A DNA stretch of 6,834 nt from Pseudobdellovibrionaceae bacterium. GTDB taxonomy: Bacteria > Bdellovibrionota > Bdellovibrionia > Bdellovibrionales > JAMPXM01. The position numbers and the translations under genes are program-made. Below the pieces are notes generated by a model, which saw nothing but the letters and a program-made list of their open reading frames with translations, made no database searches and was not told the origin of the DNA. The stretch is taken from NCBI GenBank assembly GCA_022843085.1, contig JALHOI010000172.1:1-6834 (forward strand). Direction: 5' to 3'. Shown piece by piece: positions 1 to 6,394 of this stretch. The stretch's first letter is position 1, and the number at the start of each line of letters is the position of its first letter.

Positions 1-143
1 ACACGGGCAATACGAGCGCGGCGACAGTACCAATTGCGCTTGACCAAGCGGTTCGTGATGGTCGCATTAAGCGCGGCCAGAACGTGCTCTTAACGGCCTT
101 CGGTTCTGGCCTCACGTCTGGCAGTTTACTTCTCAAATTTTAA
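1..143 (+). CDS. fabH: 3-oxoacyl-ACP synthase III (KAS III), C-terminal end only
   Basis: Only the last 46 codons are in the window; the first two bases belong to a codon cut by the edge, and the reading frame starts at base 3 and ends with TAA at 141-143. The visible peptide begins TGNTSAATVPIAL, which matches the GNTSAA segment of FabH that carries the active-site Asn. It ends RGQNVLLTAFGSGLTSGS followed by a short hydrophobic tail, the usual FabH C-terminus with its glycine-rich loop. KAS III condenses an acyl-CoA primer with malonyl-ACP to begin fatty-acid chains in the cytoplasm. The catalytic Cys and His lie outside the window. The position directly before fabD is the common order in bacterial fab clusters, which supports the call. 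Confidence 0.93.
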   Translation, partial: TGNTSAATVPIALDQAVRDGRIKRGQNVLLTAFGSGLTSGSLLLKF

Positions 144-147
144 GGAG
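141..147 (+). promoter_or_regulatory. Ribosome binding site of fabD overlapping the fabH stop codon
   Basis: The sequence TAAGGAG contains the fabH stop (TAA, 141-143) and a strong Shine-Dalgarno core (AAGGAG, 142-147), six bases before the fabD ATG at 154. A ribosome finishing fabH therefore stops on the initiation site of fabD. This suggests translational coupling and fixes the fabD start. Confidence 0.8.
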
Positions 148-153
148 TCGCAC

Positions 154-1131
154 ATGTGGGGCGCACTTTTTCCTGGGCAAGGTAGCCAATCGGTCGGAAT
201 GGGTCGATTTCTTTTCGAAGAGTTCGCCTCGGCGCGCGCGCTATTCGAAGAGGCGAGCGATGCTGTCAGTGTCAATTTTAAGAAGCTCTGTTTTGAAGGG
301 CCTGCCGAAGACCTTCAATTGACCGAGAACACGCAGCCCGCGCTGCTGCTTGTCTCAAGCGTGAGTGCAAAAGTCGTTTCCGACCTGGTTCCTGTGAAGC
401 TTGACGGTGCCGCCGGACATTCAATTGGTGAGTATGCGGCACTTGTCCACGCCGGTGTGATTCCGTTCGCTGACGGAATTCGTTCCGTCAAACGACGCGG
501 CCAAGCCATGCAGCGCGCGGTTCCGGTCGGAGAAGGCGCGATGTGCGCTGTTATGGGTCTCAGCGATGAGAACGTCAAAAAACTGTGTCGTTTGGTCGAA
601 TCGCAGTCAGGGGAAAAGCCGCTCGAGCCAGCAAATTTTAATAGTCCTGGGCAGGTCGTGGTCAGTGGGTCGCTTAAGGCGATCGACTGGATGCGCGCCA
701 ATGTCAAAGCCGAATGGGTGGCTGAGCACCTCGGTGCCGACGCCGGCCGTGCGAAACTCATTCCGCTGGCCGTGTCGGCCCCCTTTCATTGTTCGCTGAT
801 GAAGCCGGCTGAACAAGAAATGAGCCTCGTGCTGAACGAAATCGTCTTCTCGACGCCGTCTTTCGCAGTCGTTCAAAATCTGACGGCTGAGGCCTCTAAG
901 GATCCTACGATCATTCGAGACCGGCTGATCGGTCAGATCTCGGGTCCGGTTTTGTGGACACAGTGCCAACAAGCTCTCATCGAAAAAGGTTGCAACAAAT
1001 TCGTCGAACTTGGGGCAGGAAAAGTACTGGCTGGCCTTGCGAAAAAAATTGCAGGCGACCGTGCGAATGTCTGGGGCCTCAATTCTATCGAAGATCTAAA
1101 AGCGCTCGAAGCTGCGACAAAGGAAGCGTAA
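154..1131 (+). CDS. fabD: Malonyl-CoA:ACP transacylase
   Basis: This 325-residue cytoplasmic enzyme transfers malonyl from CoA to acyl carrier protein, supplying the extender unit for FabH and FabF. The N-terminal GQGSQ motif is at 8-12. The nucleophile Ser90 sits in GHSIGEYAAL (89-97 region), the carboxylate-binding Arg115 in RRGQAM, the catalytic His212 in APFHCSLM, and Gln261 in GQISGPVLW; these correspond to Gln11, Ser92, Arg117, His201 and Gln250 of the E. coli enzyme. NFNSPGQVVVSG (161-172) is also a family signature. It is somewhat longer than the usual ~310 residues, mainly through about ten extra residues near 183-200, just before the His segment and within the small ferredoxin-like subdomain. 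The start is supported by an AAGGAG site six bases upstream, and fabG begins immediately after its stop. Confidence 0.97.
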   Translation: MWGALFPGQGSQSVGMGRFLFEEFASARALFEEASDAVSVNFKKLCFEGPAEDLQLTENTQPALLLVSSVSAKVVSDLVPVKLDGAAGHSIGEYAALVHAGVIPFADGIRSVKRRGQAMQRAVPVGEGAMCAVMGLSDENVKKLCRLVESQSGEKPLEPANFNSPGQVVVSGSLKAIDWMRANVKAEWVAEHLGADAGRAKLIPLAVSAPFHCSLMKPAEQEMSLVLNEIVFSTPSFAVVQNLTAEASKDPTIIRDRLIGQISGPVLWTQCQQALIEKGCNKFVELGAGKVLAGLAKKIAGDRANVWGLNSIEDLKALEAATKEA

Positions 1132-1896
1132 ATGTCGGAAAATTTGAAGCCCACGGGCCAGCGGTTGACCGGAAAACGTATTGCCGTCACGGGTTCTTCG
1201 CGGGGAATCGGGGCCGGAATCGCACTTTGGTTGGCCAAAGAGGGTGCGACCGTTGTCATCACCTATTCTTCGAACGAAGCCTCGGCGCTGGCTGTTGCAA
1301 AGTCGCTTCCGGGTCAGGGCCACATCTGCCTTCCGCTCAACGTCAGCGACGAGGCGTCGGTCGATGCGTTTTTCGCAAAAGTTCTCGAAGGTGGCCCGCT
1401 GGCGGGGTTTGTTAATAATGCGGGCATCACTCGCGACCAGCTAATTTTACGAATGAAAACCGAAGACTTCGACGCCGTCATCAACACCAACCTTCGCGGC
1501 ACATTTTTGTGCGCGCGTGGTGCCGTGAAAGCGATGTTCAAGTCCAAAACGGCGGGGTCGATCGTCAACATCACGTCGGTCATTGGTGAGATGGGCAATG
1601 CGGGTCAAAGTAACTACGCAGCCTCAAAAGCCGGCGTCGAAGGCTTAACCAAGTCTTTGGCGAAAGAAGTCGCATCGCGCGGTATTCGCCTGAATTGTGT
1701 CGCGCCCGGGTTCATTGTGACCGAGATGACGGCCGCGCTGAATGACGAGCAGAAATTGAAAATTCAAAGTGGCATTCCACTTGGAACCCTCGGTGAAACC
1801 GAGGATATTGCGGCTGCCGTTGCATTCTTGCTCAGCAATGAGGCGCGTTATATAACGGGCCACACATTGAGCGTTAACGGTGGACTTTATATTTAA
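1132..1896 (+). CDS. fabG: 3-oxoacyl-[acyl-carrier-protein] reductase
   Basis: This 254-residue short-chain dehydrogenase carries out the first reduction of each elongation cycle, turning 3-ketoacyl-ACP into 3-hydroxyacyl-ACP, usually with NADPH. The Rossmann nucleotide-binding motif TGSSRGIG is at 20-27 and the structural NNAG at 95-98. The catalytic tetrad is complete: Asn120 in INTNLRG, Ser149 in NITSVIGEMGN, and Tyr162 and Lys166 in YAASK. The C-terminal ITGHTLSVNGG is the normal FabG ending. Compared with E. coli FabG there are about nine extra N-terminal residues before the first strand. The ATG abuts the fabD stop (TAA 1129-1131), and AAGGAAG at 1120-1126 inside fabD serves as its ribosome binding site, so the two are probably coupled. 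Many SDRs look alike, but its place between fabD and acpP makes FabG the secure reading. Confidence 0.96.
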   Translation: MSENLKPTGQRLTGKRIAVTGSSRGIGAGIALWLAKEGATVVITYSSNEASALAVAKSLPGQGHICLPLNVSDEASVDAFFAKVLEGGPLAGFVNNAGITRDQLILRMKTEDFDAVINTNLRGTFLCARGAVKAMFKSKTAGSIVNITSVIGEMGNAGQSNYAASKAGVEGLTKSLAKEVASRGIRLNCVAPGFIVTEMTAALNDEQKLKIQSGIPLGTLGETEDIAAAVAFLLSNEARYITGHTLSVNGGLYI

Positions 1897-1941
1897 GTCA
1901 GGTTTCAGTTCAGTTGTTTCAAGACCGTATCTGGTGAATTT

Positions 1942-1947
1942 GAGGAG
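1942..1947 (+). promoter_or_regulatory. Ribosome binding site that decides the acpP start
   Basis: GAGGAG directly touches the first in-frame ATG (1948), leaving no room for initiation there. The second ATG (1957) lies nine bases downstream and the third (1960) twelve. The site therefore favours 1957, with 1960 as the alternative. Confidence 0.7.
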
Positions 1948-1956
1948 ATGTCTTTT

Positions 1957-2199
1957 ATGATGGCTACAGTACAACCCAAAGTTAAAGAAGTTATTGCGGA
2001 TCAGCTTGGCGTAGATCCCGAGCGCGTGAAAATCGAAGCGTCGTTCATCGATGACCTCGGCGCAGACAGCCTCGACATCGTCGAACTTGTGATGGCCGTT
2101 GAAGAAGAGTTTGGAATCGAAATTCCGGATGAAGACGCGGAAAAGTTAAAAACTGTCGGCGACTTCTGCAGCTACTTGCAGTCAAAAGGCAAAGCCTAA
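1957..2199 (+). CDS. acpP: Acyl carrier protein
   Basis: This small acidic four-helix protein carries growing acyl chains on a 4'-phosphopantetheine arm and is the shared substrate of FabD, FabH, FabG and FabF. The attachment motif is GADSLDIVELVMAVEE; the modified Ser is residue 38 from this start. Helix I (VKEVIADQLGV), the acidic recognition helix after the Ser, and FGIEIPDEDAEKLKTVGD are all typical. The length of 80 residues fits the family (77-80). Three in-frame ATGs occur at 1948, 1957 and 1960. 1957 is chosen because the GAGGAG at 1942-1947 abuts 1948 but is nine bases from 1957; starting at 1960 would give 79 residues beginning MATVQPK and cannot be ruled out. A gap of 60 bases separates it from fabG, wider than between fabH, fabD and fabG; no convincing promoter was seen there. 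The wider gap may allow separate expression, since ACP is usually made in excess. Confidence 0.95.
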   Translation: MMATVQPKVKEVIADQLGVDPERVKIEASFIDDLGADSLDIVELVMAVEEEFGIEIPDEDAEKLKTVGDFCSYLQSKGKA

Positions 2200-2230
2200 G
2201 ACAGTTGTCTGTATCGTTTTTTAGTATTGT

Positions 2231-2235
2231 GAGGA
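2231..2235 (+). promoter_or_regulatory. Ribosome binding site of fabF
   Basis: GAGGA lies seven bases before the ATG at 2243. It supports the long form of FabF with its N-terminal extension, because no comparable site precedes any in-frame start codon nearer the conserved RRVVVTGMG. Confidence 0.65.
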
Positions 2236-2242
2236 TCAGACG

Positions 2243-3532
2243 ATGAAACTTGCATCGACCACGAACCGATTTGAACGTGTCACGCTGGCCGAACGCCGCG
2301 TGGTCGTGACCGGTATGGGTACAGTCACGCCGCTCGGTCTTGATCTACCAACGTCGTGGAAGAACGCCGTTGCGGGTCAAAGTGGTATCGCCGCTTTGAC
2401 TTCATTCGATGCTGGAAGCTTCGATGTTCGCTTCGCCGGTGAGGTCAAGGGCTTCGATGCGACGCCTTTCATCGACAAGAAAGAGCAAAAGAAAATGGGT
2501 CGCTTCATCCATCTCGCGATGGCCGCGACCGCCGAAGCTTTTAAAGATTCGGGACTGGACCCCTCCCAGTTTGAAGATGATTTTCGTGAGCGCGTCGGCG
2601 CCATTGTCGGCTGTGGTATCGGCGGTATCAACGAACTCGATGCGGCGTCGGTGACCTTAAATTCTCGTGGTCCCGGGCGAATTTCACCGTTCTTTATTCC
2701 GAGTGTGATTGCCAACATGGCGTCGGGCCACATCACAATTAAACACGGCCTTAAAGGCGTGAATTATTCGATTACTTCAGCTTGTTCATCGGGTGCCCAC
2801 TCGATCGGTGAAGCCGCGGGCTACATTCGCCGTGGACTTGCCGACATCATGGTTGCCGGTGGTACTGAAGCGAGCGTTGGCCCGCTCGCCATTGGCGGCT
2901 TTGCCGCAATGAAGGCCCTATCAACGCGCAACGATCAACCGACGATGGCCAGCCGCCCGTGGGACCGCGACCGCGACGGCTTCGTCTTAAGCGAAGCGGC
3001 TGCAATTCTGATTCTGGAAGATTATGAAAGCGCACTTCGGCGCGGTGCTCGTATCTACGGCGAAGTCGCGGGTTACGGTTCTTCATCTGATGCCTTCCAC
3101 ATGACCAATCCAGCGCCAGGTGGAGCCGGCGCGGCGCTGTCGATGAGAGCGGCGCTTCTGGACGCAAAATTAAACGTCGACGAACTTCAGTACCTAAACG
3201 CGCACGGGACCAGCACCCCAGTTGGCGACGGGCTCGAATCAGCCGCTGTGAAATCGGTGTTTGGCGCGCATGCGAAAAAACTTTGGGTGAGTAGTACTAA
3301 GTCAATGATGGGACACTCTCTCGGAGCCGCGGGTGCGGTTGAGAGTGTTTTTTCGCTAATGGCACTTTTCACGAACACAGCACCTCCGACGATCAATTTA
3401 GATAACCCCAGCGATGACTGCGATCTCGATTACGTTCCGCATGTCGCGCGAGAGGGAAAATTCACGGCGGTGATGAATAACAGCTTCGGATTCGGTGGAA
3501 CGAACTCGACGCTGGTATTCTCAAAGGTCTGA
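2243..3532 (+). CDS. fabF: 3-oxoacyl-ACP synthase II (KAS II)
   Basis: This 429-residue thiolase-fold enzyme elongates acyl-ACP by decarboxylative condensation with malonyl-ACP. The catalytic triad is intact: Cys181 in TSACSSGAHSIG, His321 in NAHGTSTPVGD and His358 in STKSMMGHSLGAAGA, with the supporting Lys353. These sit exactly 18 residues beyond E. coli Cys163, His303, His340 and Lys335. The glycine-rich gatekeeper segment SFGFGGTN is at 414-421. FabF is preferred over FabB because of the overall pattern and because acpP-fabF is the standard gene pair. The first 17 residues before RRVVVTGMG exceed the usual FabF N-terminus; the start is nevertheless supported by GAGGA seven bases upstream. 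The last base of its TGA stop is the first base of the rpiB ATG. Confidence 0.96.
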   Translation: MKLASTTNRFERVTLAERRVVVTGMGTVTPLGLDLPTSWKNAVAGQSGIAALTSFDAGSFDVRFAGEVKGFDATPFIDKKEQKKMGRFIHLAMAATAEAFKDSGLDPSQFEDDFRERVGAIVGCGIGGINELDAASVTLNSRGPGRISPFFIPSVIANMASGHITIKHGLKGVNYSITSACSSGAHSIGEAAGYIRRGLADIMVAGGTEASVGPLAIGGFAAMKALSTRNDQPTMASRPWDRDRDGFVLSEAAAILILEDYESALRRGARIYGEVAGYGSSSDAFHMTNPAPGGAGAALSMRAALLDAKLNVDELQYLNAHGTSTPVGDGLESAAVKSVFGAHAKKLWVSSTKSMMGHSLGAAGAVESVFSLMALFTNTAPPTINLDNPSDDCDLDYVPHVAREGKFTAVMNNSFGFGGTNSTLVFSKV

Positions 3533-4005
3533 TGACGCTGCGACCTTCGCTCCTGATCGCAAGCGACCACGCGGGGTTTGAACTGAAATCTTACATGCTT
3601 CGCACGTACAATCACGTCAACTGGCAGTGGGTCGATTTGGGCCCACAAAACGCCGACCGCGTGGACTACCCCGATTTTGCTAAGAAACTATGCCTTGATT
3701 TACTAAAACTTCGAGCCGCCGAGACTGCAGTGAAGTCGCTGGGCCCTCAGAGTTTCGGAATTCTTATCTGCGGTTCTGGGCAGGGAATGGCTATGACGGC
3801 GAATAGAATTCCCGGGATCCGCGCAGCACTTGGATACGATGTTGGGTCAACAAAACTTGCACGCGCTCACAACGATGCCAATGTTCTTTGCATGGGTGCG
3901 AGGTTGATCGAACCCGAGCTTGCGGTTAACCTACTTGAAACATTTCTTCTGACCGCATTCGAAGCAGGCCGTCACGCTGCACGAATTGCGAAGATCGAAC
4001 TCTGA
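3532..4005 (+). CDS. rpiB: Ribose-5-phosphate isomerase B
   Basis: This 157-residue protein of the RpiB/LacAB family interconverts ribose 5-phosphate and ribulose 5-phosphate in the pentose phosphate pathway. The phosphate/active-site pair Asp12-His13 lies in ASDHAGFELKS, VDYPDFA is at 44-50, and the catalytic Cys80 is in GILICGSGQGMAMTANR. His113 and Asn114 are in RAHNDANVLCMGAR, and Arg147 and Arg151 in AGRHAARI; E. coli RpiB has Cys66 and His99 at the matching places. The residue matching E. coli Thr68 is Ser82, a common substitution. About eleven extra residues (roughly 58-72) lie between DYPDFA and the Cys motif, and the C-terminal tail after the last Arg is short. The ATG overlaps the fabF stop by one base (TGATG), with AAAGG at 3523-3527 as a weak binding site, so coupling to fabF is likely. 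LacA/LacB are alternatives on family grounds, but the context favours RpiB. Confidence 0.92.
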   Translation: MTLRPSLLIASDHAGFELKSYMLRTYNHVNWQWVDLGPQNADRVDYPDFAKKLCLDLLKLRAAETAVKSLGPQSFGILICGSGQGMAMTANRIPGIRAALGYDVGSTKLARAHNDANVLCMGARLIEPELAVNLLETFLLTAFEAGRHAARIAKIEL

Positions 4006-4014
4006 ACCTGATTT

Positions 4015-4018
4015 GAGG
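4015..4018 (+). promoter_or_regulatory. Ribosome binding site of glyA
   Basis: GAGG within TTGAGGTA lies six bases before the ATG at 4025. It supports the long N-terminus of GlyA, because the conserved part of the protein begins about 20 codons later. Confidence 0.6.
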
Positions 4019-4024
4019 TAGACC

Positions 4025-5389
4025 ATGCAATACTCGACCGAAAAAAGTCCCGGTGCTTCGGCGCATAGACCCGTGGGATCTCCCACGTTTATTCAAAACT
4101 TACAGAAGGCCGACCCGGAACTCGCGGTTCACTTAAAGCACGAAACCGATCGTCAAGATTCGGGGCTCGAAATGATTGCGAGCGAAAACTATTGCTCGCA
4201 AGCCGTGATGGAGGCCCAAGGCTCGGTTCTGACGAACAAGTACGCAGAGGGTTACCCGGGAAAACGGTATTACGGCGGCTGCGAGTTCGTCGACAAGATC
4301 GAGCAGCTGGCGATCGACAGATTGAAGAAGCTTTTCGGAGCACCTCATGCGAATGTTCAGCCTCATTCGGGGTCCCAAGCGAACCAAGCCGTCTTCTTGG
4401 CTGTTGCAAAGGCTGGCGACGCGATTCTTGGCATGGACCTCTCTCACGGTGGTCACCTCACGCACGGAAGCCCGGTCAACTTCAGCGGAATGCTTTTTAA
4501 ACCCGCCAGTTACGGAATTGATCCGCAAACAGGTCGCATCAACTACGACACCATTCGCAAGGTCGCGATAGAAACCAAACCGAAAATTTTGATTGCGGGA
4601 TACTCGGCCTATCCCCGCACACTGGATTTTGCGAGATTCCGTGAAATCGCAGACGAGGTCGGCGCGACCTTGCTTGTCGACATGGCGCACTTCTCGGGGC
4701 TTGTTGCCGGTGGTGCTCATCCCTCACCCGTTCCATTCGCACACTACGTGACTTCGACGACGCATAAAACTTTGCGCGGTCCGAGGGGCGGTATCATTCT
4801 CACAGGTCTTGGTTTCGATGGTGCAGAGGCGCAGGCCGAAGCTGCGAAGAAGGTGAATTCGCGAATTTTTCCAGGCCTGCAAGGTGGACCTCTTGAACAC
4901 GTGATTGCGGGAAAAGCGGTCGCGTTTCACGAAGCGCTTCAACCCGACTTTAAAGTCTACGCGCAACAGGTGGTCAAAAATGCCGCTGCACTTGCAGACG
5001 CATTGATGGTTGGCGGACTTGAACTCATCACGGGCGGTACGGACAATCACCTGATGCTTGTCGATCTGTCTGCCGGAATGCGTTCGAGCAGCGCGACAAA
5101 AGACGTGACTGGCAAAGATGCCGAAATCGCTCTCGACCATGCGGGAATCACCGTCAACAAAAACACTGTTCCGAATGAAAAGCGATCACCGTTTGTCACA
5201 AGCGGTGTGCGCATTGGAACCCCAGCCCTGACAACGCGCGGAATGAAAGAGACCGAGATGAAACTTATAGGCGGTTGGATTTGCGAGGTCCTCGAAAGGC
5301 CGTTGGACCTTGCACGCCTTGCGAAAATCAGAGCTCAGGTCGCCGAACTTTGTTCGTCTTACCCAATCTACGGAGTCGCGAAAGCCTAG
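4025..5389 (+). CDS. glyA: Serine hydroxymethyltransferase
   Basis: This 454-residue cytoplasmic PLP enzyme converts serine and tetrahydrofolate to glycine and 5,10-methylene-tetrahydrofolate, the main source of one-carbon units. The Schiff-base Lys248 is in TSTTHKTLRGPRGG. Asp219, which pairs with the PLP ring nitrogen, and His222 are in LVDMAHFSG; the ring-stacking His144 is in HGGHLTHGSPVNFSG. Other signatures are IASENY (51-56), LTNKYAEGYPGKRYYGG (69-85), FPGLQGGP and SPFVTSGVRIGTPALTTRG. The length exceeds the usual ~417 residues through about 18 extra N-terminal residues, a few around 264-275, and about nine Ser-rich residues near 350-360, just before VTGKDAE. These insertions fall between conserved blocks and leave catalysis intact. 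It lies 19 bases after rpiB and two bases before the next gene. Confidence 0.97.
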   Translation: MQYSTEKSPGASAHRPVGSPTFIQNLQKADPELAVHLKHETDRQDSGLEMIASENYCSQAVMEAQGSVLTNKYAEGYPGKRYYGGCEFVDKIEQLAIDRLKKLFGAPHANVQPHSGSQANQAVFLAVAKAGDAILGMDLSHGGHLTHGSPVNFSGMLFKPASYGIDPQTGRINYDTIRKVAIETKPKILIAGYSAYPRTLDFARFREIADEVGATLLVDMAHFSGLVAGGAHPSPVPFAHYVTSTTHKTLRGPRGGIILTGLGFDGAEAQAEAAKKVNSRIFPGLQGGPLEHVIAGKAVAFHEALQPDFKVYAQQVVKNAAALADALMVGGLELITGGTDNHLMLVDLSAGMRSSSATKDVTGKDAEIALDHAGITVNKNTVPNEKRSPFVTSGVRIGTPALTTRGMKETEMKLIGGWICEVLERPLDLARLAKIRAQVAELCSSYPIYGVAKA

Positions 5390-5391
5390 CA

Positions 5392-5994
5392 ATGTTATTC
5401 AGTGAACATTTAACGGCGATCCGTTTTCTGAAATTCATCGGCGTCTTTACCTTTTTGTTGTCGACATCCTGCTCGACATTTCAGGGGCCCGGCCCGTTTA
5501 AGGCGCCGGATGGCACAATCGAAAACGTTGAAGAATCGTCGCCTGTCGCAGCCCCGATTGGGCCCACACTGTCTTGGAATGGCGAACGCTACAGCCAGAC
5601 TGCGCCCGTTCAGGGAATGAATTTCGACTGGCCCGTTGAAGGTGCCAGGCTCTCGCGAGGATTTCTCTTAGGTAGGCGATGGCATTACGGTCTTGATCTC
5701 GCTCACAAAAAAGGAACGCCGATTTTAGCTGCTGAAGCGGGCGTGGTCGTTTACGTCGGCAAAGGTTTTTCCGGTTACGGAAAACTTGTCGTGATCGAGC
5801 ACAACGAAACCTGGGCTACGCTTTACTCCCACTTAAATAAATTTAACGTTCAAGAAGGCGACCGAGTCAAAAGAGGTCAGAAGATTGCCGAGATGGGGCG
5901 AACGGGTCGCGCAAGCGGAGTGCACTTGCATTTCGAGATTCGGTATAATCGCCAGCCGGTTAATCCCCTTCAGTACCTACCTCAAGGTTATTAG
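5392..5994 (+). CDS. M23-family (LytM-type) peptidase, predicted lipoprotein
   Basis: From the ATG at 5392 the product has 200 residues. The N-terminus has basic residues (Arg11, Lys14), a hydrophobic stretch (about 13-23) and LLSTSC, with Cys27 as the likely lipid-modified residue. The lipobox is imperfect: Ser rather than Leu is at -3. A Pro/Gly/Ser-rich linker follows to about residue 75, then a compact peptidase domain. The zinc ligands His98 and Asp102 (HYGLD) and His180, with the catalytic histidines His147 (LYSHL) and His178 (HLHFE), are all present, so an active enzyme that cuts peptidoglycan cross-bridges or stem peptides is expected. There is no LysM domain or coiled coil, unlike typical NlpD or EnvC. 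The gene starts two bases after the glyA stop without a good ribosome binding site, so it probably depends on coupling. The frame stays open further upstream inside glyA (to an ATG at 5275), but that part is not credible. Confidence 0.87.
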   Translation: MLFSEHLTAIRFLKFIGVFTFLLSTSCSTFQGPGPFKAPDGTIENVEESSPVAAPIGPTLSWNGERYSQTAPVQGMNFDWPVEGARLSRGFLLGRRWHYGLDLAHKKGTPILAAEAGVVVYVGKGFSGYGKLVVIEHNETWATLYSHLNKFNVQEGDRVKRGQKIAEMGRTGRASGVHLHFEIRYNRQPVNPLQYLPQGY

Positions 5995-6394
5995 CCGCAG
6001 CCAGGCGCTGAACCGCGGCAACAAAAGAAGCACTGAAAAAAGCTAAAAGCACCCCAGTTACTCCCATCAAGCTGTAAACAACGAGGCGGCTTGCGGGCGA
6101 ATCGAGCGCAAACCCCATCTGGTTGAGCGAGAGAAGTTTCGTCAATATTCGGCTTGGCGCATAGAGGTTATCGAAGTCTCGGTACAGCGCTGCGGTCATC
6201 CAGCCACTTAAGGCGAAAAACGTAAGCCATCGAACTCGAGTGAAGAATAAGAGGCGCAAAGTGGCTGCCACAATTGCGGTTCCCCACCACGGCGTGAAAA
6301 GTGCGGTCACGATAAACGACGCCATTTCAAACAGCATCAGAAGTCGAATTCTAAGTCGAGCGCGAGGCTTGGTGTCTGGTCGTAGTCGTCTCAT
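5960..6394 (-). CDS. Small multi-pass membrane protein of unknown function
   Basis: I do not recognise this family. The ATG at 6394 gives 144 residues and overlaps the stop of the upstream S45 gene as ATGA, so this start is preferred over an in-frame ATG at 6472 that would lie well inside that gene. AAAGG at 6406-6410 is a possible, rather distant binding site. The N-terminus is strongly basic (MRRLRPDTKPRARLRIR), followed by hydrophobic segments at about 18-33, 37-51, 56-71 and 104-127. This suggests three or four membrane spans with the Arg-rich start in the cytoplasm. Between the third and last span is a polar loop (about 72-102) containing YRDFDNLYAPSR. The tail is acidic. The last 35 bases overlap, antisense, the end of the M23 gene. 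Coupling to the S45 gene suggests co-expression, but no function can be assigned. Confidence 0.72.
   Translation of the reverse strand: MRRLRPDTKPRARLRIRLLMLFEMASFIVTALFTPWWGTAIVAATLRLLFFTRVRWLTFFALSGWMTAALYRDFDNLYAPSRILTKLLSLNQMGFALDSPASRLVVYSLMGVTGVLLAFFSASFVAAVQRLAAANNLEVGTEGD

Noticed and set aside
1897..1947. Possible promoter between fabG and acpP (TTGTTT and AT-rich stretches).
   Set aside because: No pair of elements with correct spacing and a recognisable -10 was found, and no clear operator palindrome was seen.
2199..2222. Short inverted repeat (AGACA / TGTCT) followed by six T after acpP, resembling a terminator.
   Set aside because: The stem is only four or five A/T-containing base pairs with a two- to four-base loop, too weak for an intrinsic terminator. 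It might slightly affect the acpP/fabF ratio, but the sequence does not show this.
5275..5391. Upstream extension of the M23 reading frame inside glyA, beginning at an ATG at 5275.
   Set aside because: It would overlap the conserved GlyA C-terminus by more than 100 bases and hide the signal peptide that begins at 5392.
5944..5949. Perfect TATAAT within the end of the M23 gene, like a -10 box.
   Set aside because: No acceptable -35 element lies 16-18 bases upstream, and transcription from it would run only antisense into the membrane-protein gene. A chance match is more likely.
5994..6019. GCCGC / GCGGC inverted repeat just after the M23 stop codon.
   Set aside because: The loop is 16 bases, there is no T-run after it on the + strand, and it lies inside the coding sequence of the convergent membrane protein. 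It is probably chance in GC-rich codons.
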